Shown piece by piece: positions 1-4,749 of a stretch of DNA of 8,146 nucleotides. The position numbers were made by a program, and so were the translations under genes. Source of the DNA: a bacterium (GTDB lineage: Bacteria > Patescibacteriota > Minisyncoccia > Phycocordibacterales > JAKEFN01); contig JAKEFN010000018.1 of the NCBI GenBank assembly GCA_022616085.1, positions 1 to 8,146 on the forward strand, read 5' to 3'. The number at the start of each line of letters is the position of its first letter. Position 1 is the first letter of the stretch. Under the pieces are notes generated by a model. It made no database searches. It saw only the letters and a list, made by a program, of their open reading frames with translations, and was not told the DNA's origin.

Positions 1-99
1 AAGCGAAGAATATTGTTGATATTTTGAGTCTTTCCGAGCCGCCGTTTGCAGCCCGCAACATGAATTCGCAGTAGTCAAGAGTTTTTGAACATGCTCTAA
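1..99. other. Unassigned stretch at the window edge
   Basis: No gene can be assigned here. On the plus strand a frame open from base 3 ends at a TAG at 72-74 and could be the tail of a gene entering from the left, but its 23 residues (ending ARNMNSQ) match nothing I recognise. On the minus strand one frame is open across the whole stretch below the stop of the DipZ-like gene. I see no convincing terminator hairpin with a U-run for the minus-strand operon that ends at 100. Bases 83-100 are one copy of an exact 18-base repeat, annotated separately. Confidence 0.3.
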
Positions 100-100
100 T
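83..100. repeat. Exact 18-bp repeat, copy 1
   Basis: TTTTGAACATGCTCTAAT occurs here and again, identically, at 4509-4526. This copy touches the stop codon (100-102) of the minus-strand DipZ-like gene, so it forms the first bases of that gene's 3' untranslated region. Copy 2 overlaps the stop codon of another minus-strand gene. GAATTCG also occurs upstream of both copies (62-68 and 4471-4477), but at different distances. Its function is unknown. Confidence 0.75.
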
Positions 101-1239
101 TACCCGAACGTAAACGTAAACGCCTGAAGTCCCGGCTCCGTCACGTTAATCTCGAGCGTATGTATATCGGAACCCTCCGGATCCTCGATTATTCTATAAA
201 GCCGCGGCTCCTTTACGGTAATGGCTGGAATTCCATCCACGATCATCACGTCGCTTCCCTTTTCAACGGAAATCGGCTTCCCGTCGCGATAAATCTCTAT
301 GGTATTCGGCTTTTCCGACTCAAGAACCATGAACACATTTTTTGCGCGATAGCGGAAAATAATCTTTGCGTTTGGAGAAATATTTTCGGCATATTCAGGC
401 GTTATGTTCCAATCGCCGCCGAGATAAAGCTCGTTTTGGCGGATGCCGCTCGGATATGGGAATATCTGCTCTCCCGATCGTCCGGATTCGCCGTTCGCAA
501 GGAGGCTGTTTCTCGATGACCCGAAATAAACCTCCGGGCTTCCCACCCCCTCAGCATATTCCCCCACGGATGGATCAACGATATCTCCTGATATGTCCAT
601 GTCTTCGCCAAGCGCCATGCGCCGTTCGCGGAGAAGCTCTTGAATTTTCTTTTCCGTCTCTTCGTAGCCGCCTTCGCCGATATGGTCGTAGACTATAAAA
701 CCGTCAATATCAATTAAATACTTGCGCGGCCAATAACGGTTGCCGTAATTGCGCCATGTGCCGTAGTCGTTGTCCAAAACAACAGGATACTCCACTCCGA
801 ATTTTTGCGCGGCAAGGCGCACGTTCTCTATATTCTTTTCAAAATCAAATTCCGGCGTATGGATGCCGAGGATAATAAGCCCCTCATCTTTGTATTTATC
901 ATACCACCGCGTCAAATACGGCATGGTTCGCTGGCAGTTGATACAGCTATAAGTCCAGAAATCAACGAGAATGACCTTTTTGCCGATAAATTCGCTCACG
1001 GTAAATCCGTCCGAATTGATAAAACCGGCCGGCGCGACAATCTCCGCCGCGCGCGGATACATTTTCGCTTTTTCTTCGATGGTAACAGCGCGAACTTCGG
1101 TCGCCGCTTCTGATCCCGATGCCGGAACATCGCCCGATCCTCCCGAACCAGTCTCTGTTTTCTGATTTTCCAGATAATAAATTCCCGCGGCTATGGCAAG
1201 AAGAGTGATGACAAGAAAAATTTTATTTTTCATGATCAT
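100..1239 (-). CDS. Membrane-anchored thioredoxin-like protein with DipZ-type C-terminal domain
   Basis: A 379-residue extracytoplasmic thiol-disulfide oxidoreductase. Residues about 5-22 form one hydrophobic segment, probably a signal anchor. A Gly/Ser-rich linker (about 30-46) follows. A TlpA/redoxin-like domain (about 65-205) has the active site WTYSCINC (Cys99, Cys102) and a Trp-Pro at 170-171 in the position of the thioredoxin cis-proline. WTYSCINC is typical of DipZ/redoxin proteins. The C-terminal part (about 265-379, starting near YLGGDWNI) resembles the beta-rich domain that follows thioredoxin in DipZ. The gene starts 2 bases after the CcdA stop, so it is probably translationally coupled. 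ATG codons at 1239 and 1233 are both possible starts, and neither has a clear Shine-Dalgarno sequence. I infer that CcdA supplies its electrons. Its substrates cannot be told from sequence. Confidence 0.88.
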   Translation of the reverse strand: MIMKNKIFLVITLLAIAAGIYYLENQKTETGSGGSGDVPASGSEAATEVRAVTIEEKAKMYPRAAEIVAPAGFINSDGFTVSEFIGKKVILVDFWTYSCINCQRTMPYLTRWYDKYKDEGLIILGIHTPEFDFEKNIENVRLAAQKFGVEYPVVLDNDYGTWRNYGNRYWPRKYLIDIDGFIVYDHIGEGGYEETEKKIQELLRERRMALGEDMDISGDIVDPSVGEYAEGVGSPEVYFGSSRNSLLANGESGRSGEQIFPYPSGIRQNELYLGGDWNITPEYAENISPNAKIIFRYRAKNVFMVLESEKPNTIEIYRDGKPISVEKGSDVMIVDGIPAITVKEPRLYRIIEDPEGSDIHTLEINVTEPGLQAFTFTFG

Positions 1240-1241
1240 GA

Positions 1242-1949
1242 CTATTTGAGAAGCCAGTCATTAAGCAATTCAAAATTCGCAATACGGCCGAGGTTCTGCG
1301 TAAAGGCAAAAACGCCGATGATAACAAGAAGCGCGCCGAACGCCACATTGACATACTTCGCGGTCTTTGCGTATTTCTGAATAAAAGACTGCGCTTGCGC
1401 GGTAAAAAGGCCGACAAGGAGGAACGGGAGGCCGAGGCCGAGCGCATACGAAAGAAGAAGCGGGAATGCCGATCCGGGAGACGACGCCGCGAGTCCCAAA
1501 ATGCCGCCAAGGACCGCTCCCACGCACGGCGTCCAGCCCGCGGCGAATGCGGCGCCGAAGAGAAATGAAGTGAAGTAGCGGGAATTAAAACTGCCTTTTA
1601 CCTGCGGCTTATACTCGCGCTCAAGAAAAGGAATTTTTATAAGCCCCATAAGATAAAGCCCGAAAAAAATGATAAGCGCGCCGCCGATGCGCGCGAGCCA
1701 CGCTTGCGCATCATACGCAACGCGCTCGAGAATGGTGTTCAAGAGCACGCCGAGAACGGCAAAGACAACCGAGAAGCCGAGGACAAAAAAGATGCTATTT
1801 ATAAAAATCGCAAGCCGGTGCGCGCGAGAATCGCCGACGGTGCTTCCCGCAAGATATGCCAAAAAACCCGGAATGATCGGGAGGACGCAGGGGGAAAGGA
1901 AGGAAACTAGACCGGCGGTAAAAGCGATAACGAGAGATATGTCTGTCAT
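1242..1949 (-). CDS. ccdA: CcdA-type transmembrane electron transporter
   Basis: A 235-residue polytopic membrane protein of the CcdA/DsbD family. The family carries reducing equivalents from cytoplasmic thioredoxin across the membrane to outward-facing CxxC proteins. The two family cysteines sit in their usual contexts: Cys21 in LSPCVLPIIPG (TM1) and Cys142 in AGWTPCVGAVLGG (middle). About six hydrophobic segments can be seen (near 5-33, 47-72, 84-105, 127-155, 162-184, 200-217), and the length is normal for CcdA. The protein lies between two anchored thioredoxin-like proteins, and together they look like a complete extracytoplasmic thiol-reduction pathway. No cytochrome c assembly genes are in view, so a role in general disulfide handling is as likely as cytochrome maturation. 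A weak TATTTT (1963-1958) lies 8 bases before the start; I give it little weight. Confidence 0.93.
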   Translation of the reverse strand: MTDISLVIAFTAGLVSFLSPCVLPIIPGFLAYLAGSTVGDSRAHRLAIFINSIFFVLGFSVVFAVLGVLLNTILERVAYDAQAWLARIGGALIIFFGLYLMGLIKIPFLEREYKPQVKGSFNSRYFTSFLFGAAFAAGWTPCVGAVLGGILGLAASSPGSAFPLLLSYALGLGLPFLLVGLFTAQAQSFIQKYAKTAKYVNVAFGALLVIIGVFAFTQNLGRIANFELLNDWLLK

Positions 1950-1970
1950 AAAAAATTAAAATAAAAAATC

Positions 1971-1991
1971 GAAAAATGAAAAATGAAAAAT
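1971..1991. repeat. Tandem 7-bp repeat GAAAAAT x3
   Basis: Three perfect GAAAAAT units (ATTTTTC on the minus strand) sit in the 54-base AT-rich gap between the anchored thioredoxin and ccdA. On the transcript this is a pyrimidine-rich, unstructured stretch upstream of the ccdA start. It may be a slippage-prone microsatellite. Nothing else is recognisable in the gap. Confidence 0.85.
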
Positions 1992-2003
1992 GATAAAAAA
2001 AAT

Positions 2004-2579
2004 TTATAGCGCTTTCCCGATCTCTTCAAAATATCGCGCCTTATCCCACGAATCGGGCGCCTTGAGAATACGCTCGCCATTCTTCACAAAAACCTTGGTG
2101 TGCTGGTAAGCGACGCCGAACTCTCGCGCAAGCGCTTCTTCGTCTTTGTCCGTATCGCCATCGTTAAAATTGACGCGAAAACCGATTGCGTCGCCGACCG
2201 CGAGCTCGTCAAACGCGCCGTAGAGATGCGGCAATTCCTCCTTGCAAATAGGGCACCATGTGGCATAGAAATAGAGAACCACGAGTTTGCCGCTCGCGGT
2301 CGCTTTTTCGTAGTCGCTCTGGGCAAAATCAAGAAGGGGGGATGCTCCTCCGGCAAGCCGATCGCCGACAAATTCCCCATCTGCGGCAGAAGAATCGCTC
2401 ATATCGTCCGCATTCATTTTTTCGGTAACGTCTTCGGCTTTTTCTATTGCATTCTCATATATCTCGTTATCGGACGCAGACTGCGAACCGGAACCAAATC
2501 CGGAAAAATAAAAAGCCCCGCCTGCCGCAATTATGGCGACAACCATGATAATGGCGATAAGACCGAATCCGCGCTTCAT
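2004..2579 (-). CDS. Membrane-anchored thioredoxin-fold protein
   Basis: A 191-residue protein with an N-terminal hydrophobic anchor (about 5-26) preceded by Lys/Arg, which predicts an outward-facing domain. A long polar, acidic linker (about 32-75) follows, then a thioredoxin fold (about 80-191). The active site is YATWCPIC (Cys109, Cys112). Where thioredoxins usually have Ile-cisPro-Thr before the strand, this protein reads YQHTKVFVKNGE, with His160 in the proline position. WCPIC and the anchor suggest a TlpA/ResA-like thiol reductase or a CcdA partner. It is the first redox gene of the set, 54 bases before ccdA, and has its own promoter directly before the ATG. A leaderless start fits because no Shine-Dalgarno sequence is present. 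The fold is clear; the precise partner is inferred. Confidence 0.88.
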   Translation of the reverse strand: MKRGFGLIAIIMVVAIIAAGGAFYFSGFGSGSQSASDNEIYENAIEKAEDVTEKMNADDMSDSSAADGEFVGDRLAGGASPLLDFAQSDYEKATASGKLVVLYFYATWCPICKEELPHLYGAFDELAVGDAIGFRVNFNDGDTDKDEEALAREFGVAYQHTKVFVKNGERILKAPDSWDKARYFEEIGKAL

Positions 2580-2586
2580 GAAATTA

Positions 2587-2618
2587 ATTATAGCATAACT
2601 TCACCGAAAAGTTATCAA
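2587..2618 (-). promoter_or_regulatory. Promoter of the redox operon with inverted repeat
   Basis: On the minus strand TGCTATAAT (2595-2587) is a perfect extended -10 element. It ends exactly 7 bases before the ATG at 2579, which places +1 at or beside the start codon. TTGATA (2618-2613) could be a -35, but the spacer is 20 bases instead of 17. A perfect 7-bp inverted repeat, ATAACTT/AAGTTAT (2595-2601 and 2609-2615, 7-base loop), lies mostly within that spacer. A long spacer holding a dyad is the layout of MerR-family promoters. The repeat could equally be a weak hairpin after the peptidase stop. Confidence 0.65.
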
Positions 2619-2622
2619 CAGC

Positions 2623-3213
2623 CTACAAAAAATAACGCTTGAGCATGCGTTCCCTGTCTTCATAACGCGGAATAGCTTTTCCGACAAGATTCCAGAATCG
2701 TTTGGAATGGTTCATTTCGCGGAGATGGCAGAGCTCATGGACGATAATATAGTCCACAAGCTCTTCCGGCAAATGGACGATGCGATAATTAAAATTGAGA
2801 TTTTTATTCGCCGAACAGCTTCCCCACTGCGCGCTGTGATTTTTTATAAAAATGCGCTTCCACGAAAACCCGTAATGGGTGTTTTGGATCGCGATACGGC
2901 GCAGGATGAGCTCTCGCGCCGCCTCTTTGTGAATATTGAAGCCGCGCCCCGTCCCGCGCGGAAGATCGCGCGAAGGTTCTCTCCCGAATCGCTTGAGATG
3001 CCGCCTGATCCACTCGCGCTTCTCGGCAATAAACCGCTCCGCCGACCCCTCCCTGATGCCGCGCGGCACAACGACCGTAACCGAGCCGTCTCGTCCCACG
3101 ACAATGCTCACGCGGCGCGCCCGGACACTCTTCCGAACAGTATAGCGCACAGCGCCGCTTTCAAGCTTCAATATCTTCGGGATGCTTACGGGGGGCTTTA
3201 CGTGTTTTTTCAT
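2623..3213 (-). CDS. YgjP/SprT-like zinc metallopeptidase (DUF45)
   Basis: A 196-residue putative metallopeptidase of the YgjP (DUF45, 'M48-like') family. The family core is visible near the C-terminus: WGSCS at 130-134, then VHELCHLREMNHSKRFW. The HExxH zinc and catalytic residues are His159, Glu160 and His163, with His169 as the expected third ligand. The N-terminal half is basic and beta-rich, as in other members. The start was placed at MKKHV (3211-3213) because the frame, although open for 42 more codons upstream, would then run through the divergent promoter and the first part of the opposite gene. An extended -10 (TGATATTAT) lies 7 bases before this ATG. The stop is 43 bases before the thioredoxin start. 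Its biological substrate is unknown, and any link to the redox genes is positional only. Confidence 0.9.
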   Translation of the reverse strand: MKKHVKPPVSIPKILKLESGAVRYTVRKSVRARRVSIVVGRDGSVTVVVPRGIREGSAERFIAEKREWIRRHLKRFGREPSRDLPRGTGRGFNIHKEAARELILRRIAIQNTHYGFSWKRIFIKNHSAQWGSCSANKNLNFNYRIVHLPEELVDYIIVHELCHLREMNHSKRFWNLVGKAIPRYEDRERMLKRYFL

Positions 3214-3234
3214 ACGCCCTATAATATCAGATAT
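3214..3234. promoter_or_regulatory. Divergent promoter with overlapping -10 elements
   Basis: Only 21 bases separate two divergent start codons. On the plus strand TATAAT (3220-3225) has TTTACG (3197-3202) 17 bases upstream and lies 9 bases before the ATG at 3235. On the minus strand TGATATTAT (3229-3221) is an extended -10 ending 7 bases before the ATG at 3213. The two hexamers share five positions (3221-3225). Both transcripts would start within a few bases of their start codons. Confidence 0.7.
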
Positions 3235-3561
3235 ATGGCAAAAGCGCACAAAGAACGCCAGCTTGCGAGTATCGCCTATATCATCTTTTTCCTGCCTCTT
3301 TTTACGGATAAAAAAGCTGATTCGTTCGTGCGCTTCCACATGAACCAGGCCGTAACGCTTCTTATCGCCGTCTTGGCGCTCCAGGGCATTGTCTCCATTT
3401 TGGGCTCATTTTCTTACGATTTTGAAGCGCTTTTTGTATGGCTCCTTCGCCTTTTTGTCCTCATTATGGTCATTTTGGGCATCCTAAACGCCTCTGCGGG
3501 AAGAAAAGAAGCCCTGCCGTGGATCGGCGAATACGCCGAGCGGCTCCGCATATTTTCATAA
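3235..3561 (+). CDS. Small Tic20/DUF4870-like membrane protein
   Basis: A 108-residue membrane protein with three hydrophobic segments (about 10-23, 38-58, 65-85). It resembles DUF4870/Tic20-like small proteins: a first helix ending in LPLFTDKKADSFVRFHMNQA, the family's 'FVRFHxxQ' signature, and a final part with GILNASAGRKEALPWIGEYA. Family members are integral membrane proteins without an established function in bacteria. The start was chosen at 3235 because MAKAHKERQ gives the expected family N-terminus and a -10 element lies 9 bases upstream; the longer open frame upstream is antisense to the peptidase. It is divergent from the peptidase and about 95 bases before the next gene, which has its own promoter, so it is probably monocistronic. 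Confidence 0.8.
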   Translation: MAKAHKERQLASIAYIIFFLPLFTDKKADSFVRFHMNQAVTLLIAVLALQGIVSILGSFSYDFEALFVWLLRLFVLIMVILGILNASAGRKEALPWIGEYAERLRIFS

Positions 3562-3577
3562 TTTTTGGCGATTTCGC

Positions 3578-3606
3578 TTGACTTTTTTAGAAAGGCAATA
3601 TATAAT
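3578..3606 (+). promoter_or_regulatory. Consensus sigma70-type promoter
   Basis: TTGACT (3578-3583) and TATAAT (3601-3606) are separated by exactly 17 bases, matching 11 of 12 consensus positions. Transcription should start near 3613, leaving a leader of about 40 bases before the ATG at 3656. This is the strongest promoter in the window by eye and the only clear one with a real 5' leader. Confidence 0.85.
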
Positions 3607-3624
3607 TATATTGTTGTTTTTTTG

Positions 3625-3650
3625 ATTAACCAAATTAACCAAAAGGAGGG
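3625..3650 (+). promoter_or_regulatory. Leader with 9-bp tandem repeat and strong Shine-Dalgarno
   Basis: Two tandem copies of ATTAACCAA (3625-3633, 3634-3642) lead directly into AAGGAGGG. AGGAGG at 3644-3649 is a near-perfect ribosome binding site, six bases before the ATG at 3656. It contrasts with the other genes here, which mostly lack one. The A-rich repeat could keep the site unpaired or be bound by a protein; that is speculation. Confidence 0.75.
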
Positions 3651-3655
3651 CAGAG

Positions 3656-4240
3656 ATGTCCGAACAGAGAGTGCCAGCCACGCGGCTGGTAATTTTTGAG
3701 AATATTCGGGGAGACCGTGTCCCAGCCGACTTCCTGTGTGACCCGCGGGGAGCGCAGGCGTCAGAACGTAAACCGGAAGGGACTCAGGTTATCCCACTCA
3801 CGCAACGGATTGACGTGAGTGGGACGGTCCCGCAAATCGAGGAGAAATTCTTTCTCACTGCAGGGATTGCGGTTCCAACAGAAATCCGGAAAGGACACCA
3901 GCTCTTTCAAATTCGTTTTATTTTTCTTAATAAGGATGTGGACGGAGACGAAACATCCTTAAACACGGGGTTGTTAGAGGAGGTCGTCAGGCCATACCTC
4001 GAGCAACTTTCTTCCCAGTCATATTGGGCGGTAAGGGAATACTGCAACCCGCGTTATAAAGAAGGAGAGCGGGACGGGACATTCCAGTCCTGCTTGAACC
4101 TCAACTCCCCCGAGTCCATCACTGCCACGGAATGGATCAAAAACGATCAGGGGGAACGGATTGGGGACCAGCCCGTCACGATCGTTCCCACGGGACGGCT
4201 CGTGATCGAGGACGGACAATACAGAATCATCCCTGCATGA
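3656..4240 (+). CDS. Unrecognised soluble protein, strongly expressed by its signals
   Basis: A 194-residue protein I do not recognise. It has no signal peptide, no membrane segment and no known motif. It is mixed alpha/beta and polar, with an N-terminal strand (RLVIFENIRG), three cysteines (28, 130, 146), a basic/aromatic core near HQLFQIRFIFLN (81-92), a short helix (about 107-120), and a C-terminal strand repeat-like end (GRLVIEDGQYRIIPA). It has a consensus promoter, a 40-base leader, a strong Shine-Dalgarno site and a terminator, so it looks like an independent, well-expressed gene. Codon use (many CCC, GGG, GGA, ACG) looks different from its neighbours by eye, which could mean transfer or selection for RNA structure. 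The coding sequence contains several inverted repeats, and the stop codon is the loop of a hairpin. Confidence 0.8.
   Translation: MSEQRVPATRLVIFENIRGDRVPADFLCDPRGAQASERKPEGTQVIPLTQRIDVSGTVPQIEEKFFLTAGIAVPTEIRKGHQLFQIRFIFLNKDVDGDETSLNTGLLEEVVRPYLEQLSSQSYWAVREYCNPRYKEGERDGTFQSCLNLNSPESITATEWIKNDQGERIGDQPVTIVPTGRLVIEDGQYRIIPA
3792..3824 (+). repeat. Perfect 11-bp inverted repeat within the coding sequence
   Basis: TCCCACTCACG (3792-3802) and CGTGAGTGGGA (3814-3824) are exact reverse complements around an 11-base loop. The repeat lies in the first third of the 194-residue gene, encoding roughly residues 46-57. It would form a very stable mRNA hairpin, or a dyad in DNA. A second short palindrome (GGGAC-G-GTCCC, 3821-3831) overlaps its right arm and could compete with it. 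No U-run follows, so it is not a standard terminator. Confidence 0.85.
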
Positions 4241-4247
4241 TGCAGGG
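4231..4247 (+). repeat. Hairpin with the stop codon as its loop
   Basis: CCCTGCA-TGA-TGCAGGG: a perfect 7-bp stem whose three-base loop (4238-4240) is the TGA stop codon of the 194-residue gene. The sequence TTTACAA follows, with only three T, so it is not a good terminator alone. A true terminator hairpin begins six bases further on. The two may act together in protecting or processing the 3' end. Confidence 0.85.
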
Positions 4248-4252
4248 TTTAC

Positions 4253-4276
4253 AAGGCGCCACGGACGGCGCCTTTT
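4253..4276 (+). terminator. Rho-independent terminator
   Basis: AAGGCGCC (4253-4260), loop ACGGAC, then GGCGCCTT (4267-4274) continuing into TTTTGCTT. The stem is 8 bp with a GC-rich core and a short T tract. It lies 12 bases beyond the TGA of the 194-residue gene and separates it from the HicB-like gene. Confidence 0.8.
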
Positions 4277-4299
4277 GCTTGTAATCGGGACATTTTCGC

Positions 4300-4311
4300 T
4301 ACTATGCGTGC
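4300..4311 (+). promoter_or_regulatory. Probable leaderless promoter of the HicB-like gene
   Basis: TACTAT (4300-4305, 4 of 6 matches to TATAAT) ends six bases before the ATG at 4312. TTGTAA (4279-4284) is a poor -35 candidate with a 15-base spacer. The terminator just upstream implies the gene needs its own promoter. No Shine-Dalgarno sequence precedes the ATG. Confidence 0.4.
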
Positions 4312-4632
4312 ATGAAAGGAATCATTCAATTTACTATTACAAAGGGGGATAGATATTTTGTCGCGCAAGGCGTAGATCTTCCTATTGTAACGCAAGGAGA
4401 AACTCTTGATGAACTTACGCACAATATACGCGAGGCTGTTGATCTCGCGCTTGAAAACGAAAATGCATCCGAATTCGGCCTCACTCCGACTCCTTCGGTG
4501 CTTGTGAATTTTGAACATGCTCTAATGATTGATATTCAGCCGCTTATGCACTTCGTCTTTACGCGTTGCCTCGTCAACTTCGTGGAGGGGTTTATGCTTT
4601 TCGGTCGGAACAAGCTTAACGATCTCCGGTAG
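4312..4632 (+). CDS. Orphan HicB-family antitoxin-like protein with aberrant C-terminus
   Basis: A 106-residue frame. Residues 1-70 are a complete HicB/UPF0150-type domain: an N-terminal beta strand (GIIQFTITKGDRYFVAQG), then VDLPIVTQGETLDELTHNIREAVDLALE and a closing TPTPSVLVNFEHAL. Family members of this short type normally end about here, but no stop codon follows and the frame continues to 4632. The extra 36 residues (71-106, hydrophobic, unlike HicB) are antisense to the end of the small acidic gene. The divergence point coincides with the 18-bp repeat at 4509-4526. No HicA toxin lies beside it, so toxin-antitoxin function is doubtful; small solitary HicB-like proteins are known. The tail may reflect a lost stop after rearrangement. 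The domain call is firm; the true C-terminus is uncertain. Confidence 0.75.
   Translation: MKGIIQFTITKGDRYFVAQGVDLPIVTQGETLDELTHNIREAVDLALENENASEFGLTPTPSVLVNFEHALMIDIQPLMHFVFTRCLVNFVEGFMLFGRNKLNDLR
4509..4526. repeat. Exact 18-bp repeat, copy 2
   Basis: Identical to 83-100 (TTTTGAACATGCTCTAAT). Here it encodes FEHAL of the HicB-like protein on the plus strand and contains the TAG stop (4522-4524) of the small acidic gene on the minus strand. Both copies therefore lie at the 3' end of a minus-strand gene run and in the same orientation relative to it. Confidence 0.75.
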
Positions 4633-4740
4633 GTCATCCTCGTCCGACCCCCCCGCCCCCGCCGCGCCTTTCGCAAGACCCGCCTGTTTTGCCGCCGCGG
4701 CTTCGGCCATCATTTGGTTGATATCAGTATCATCAGACAT
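4522..4740 (-). CDS. Small acidic protein of unknown function
   Basis: A 72-residue protein I do not recognise. It begins acidic (MSDDTD), has an Ala/Gly-rich low-complexity centre (about 12-30, with AAAAKQAGLAKGAAGAGG), an acidic patch SDEDD (32-36), and a charged helical end. It has no cysteine, signal peptide or membrane segment, and is probably disordered. The gene starts 9 bases after the stop of the GH15-like gene, so it is probably the last gene of that operon. Its last 111 bases overlap the HicB-like frame antisense. Codon choice in the overlap looks natural for this gene, whereas the opposite frame yields an odd hydrophobic tail, which favours this gene as real. A G7 run (minus strand, 4654-4648) lies in the low-complexity part. 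Confidence 0.6.
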   Translation of the reverse strand: MSDDTDINQMMAEAAAAKQAGLAKGAAGAGGSDEDDLPEIVKLVPTEKHKPLHEVDEATRKDEVHKRLNINH

Positions 4741-4749
4741 GCTATTATT

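Noticed and set aside
83..102. T-loop-like GTTCAAAA suggesting a tRNA remnant
   Set aside because: The flanking bases do not pair into a T-stem, and no acceptor or anticodon arm is present on either strand.
2100..2642. Long plus-strand frame opposite the anchored thioredoxin
   Set aside because: The thioredoxin on the minus strand has an intact active site and anchor; the opposite frame shows no features.
2707..3234. Open plus-strand extension upstream of the Tic20-like gene
   Set aside because: It is antisense to the peptidase with its intact HELCH motif, and the real protein with family features begins at 3235.
3214..3339. Longer N-terminus for the YgjP-type peptidase
   Set aside because: It would run through the divergent promoter and the first part of the opposite gene; the family N-terminus fits MKKHV.
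4249..4518. Minus-strand frame opposite the HicB-like gene
   Set aside because: It is a shadow of the clear HicB domain on the plus strand and crosses the terminator; the basic, irregular sequence lacks any motif.
4648..4660. Phase-variable homopolymer in the acidic gene
   Set aside because: The G7 run (minus strand) is short, lies in a GC-rich low-complexity segment, and the frame is intact; there is no sign of switching.
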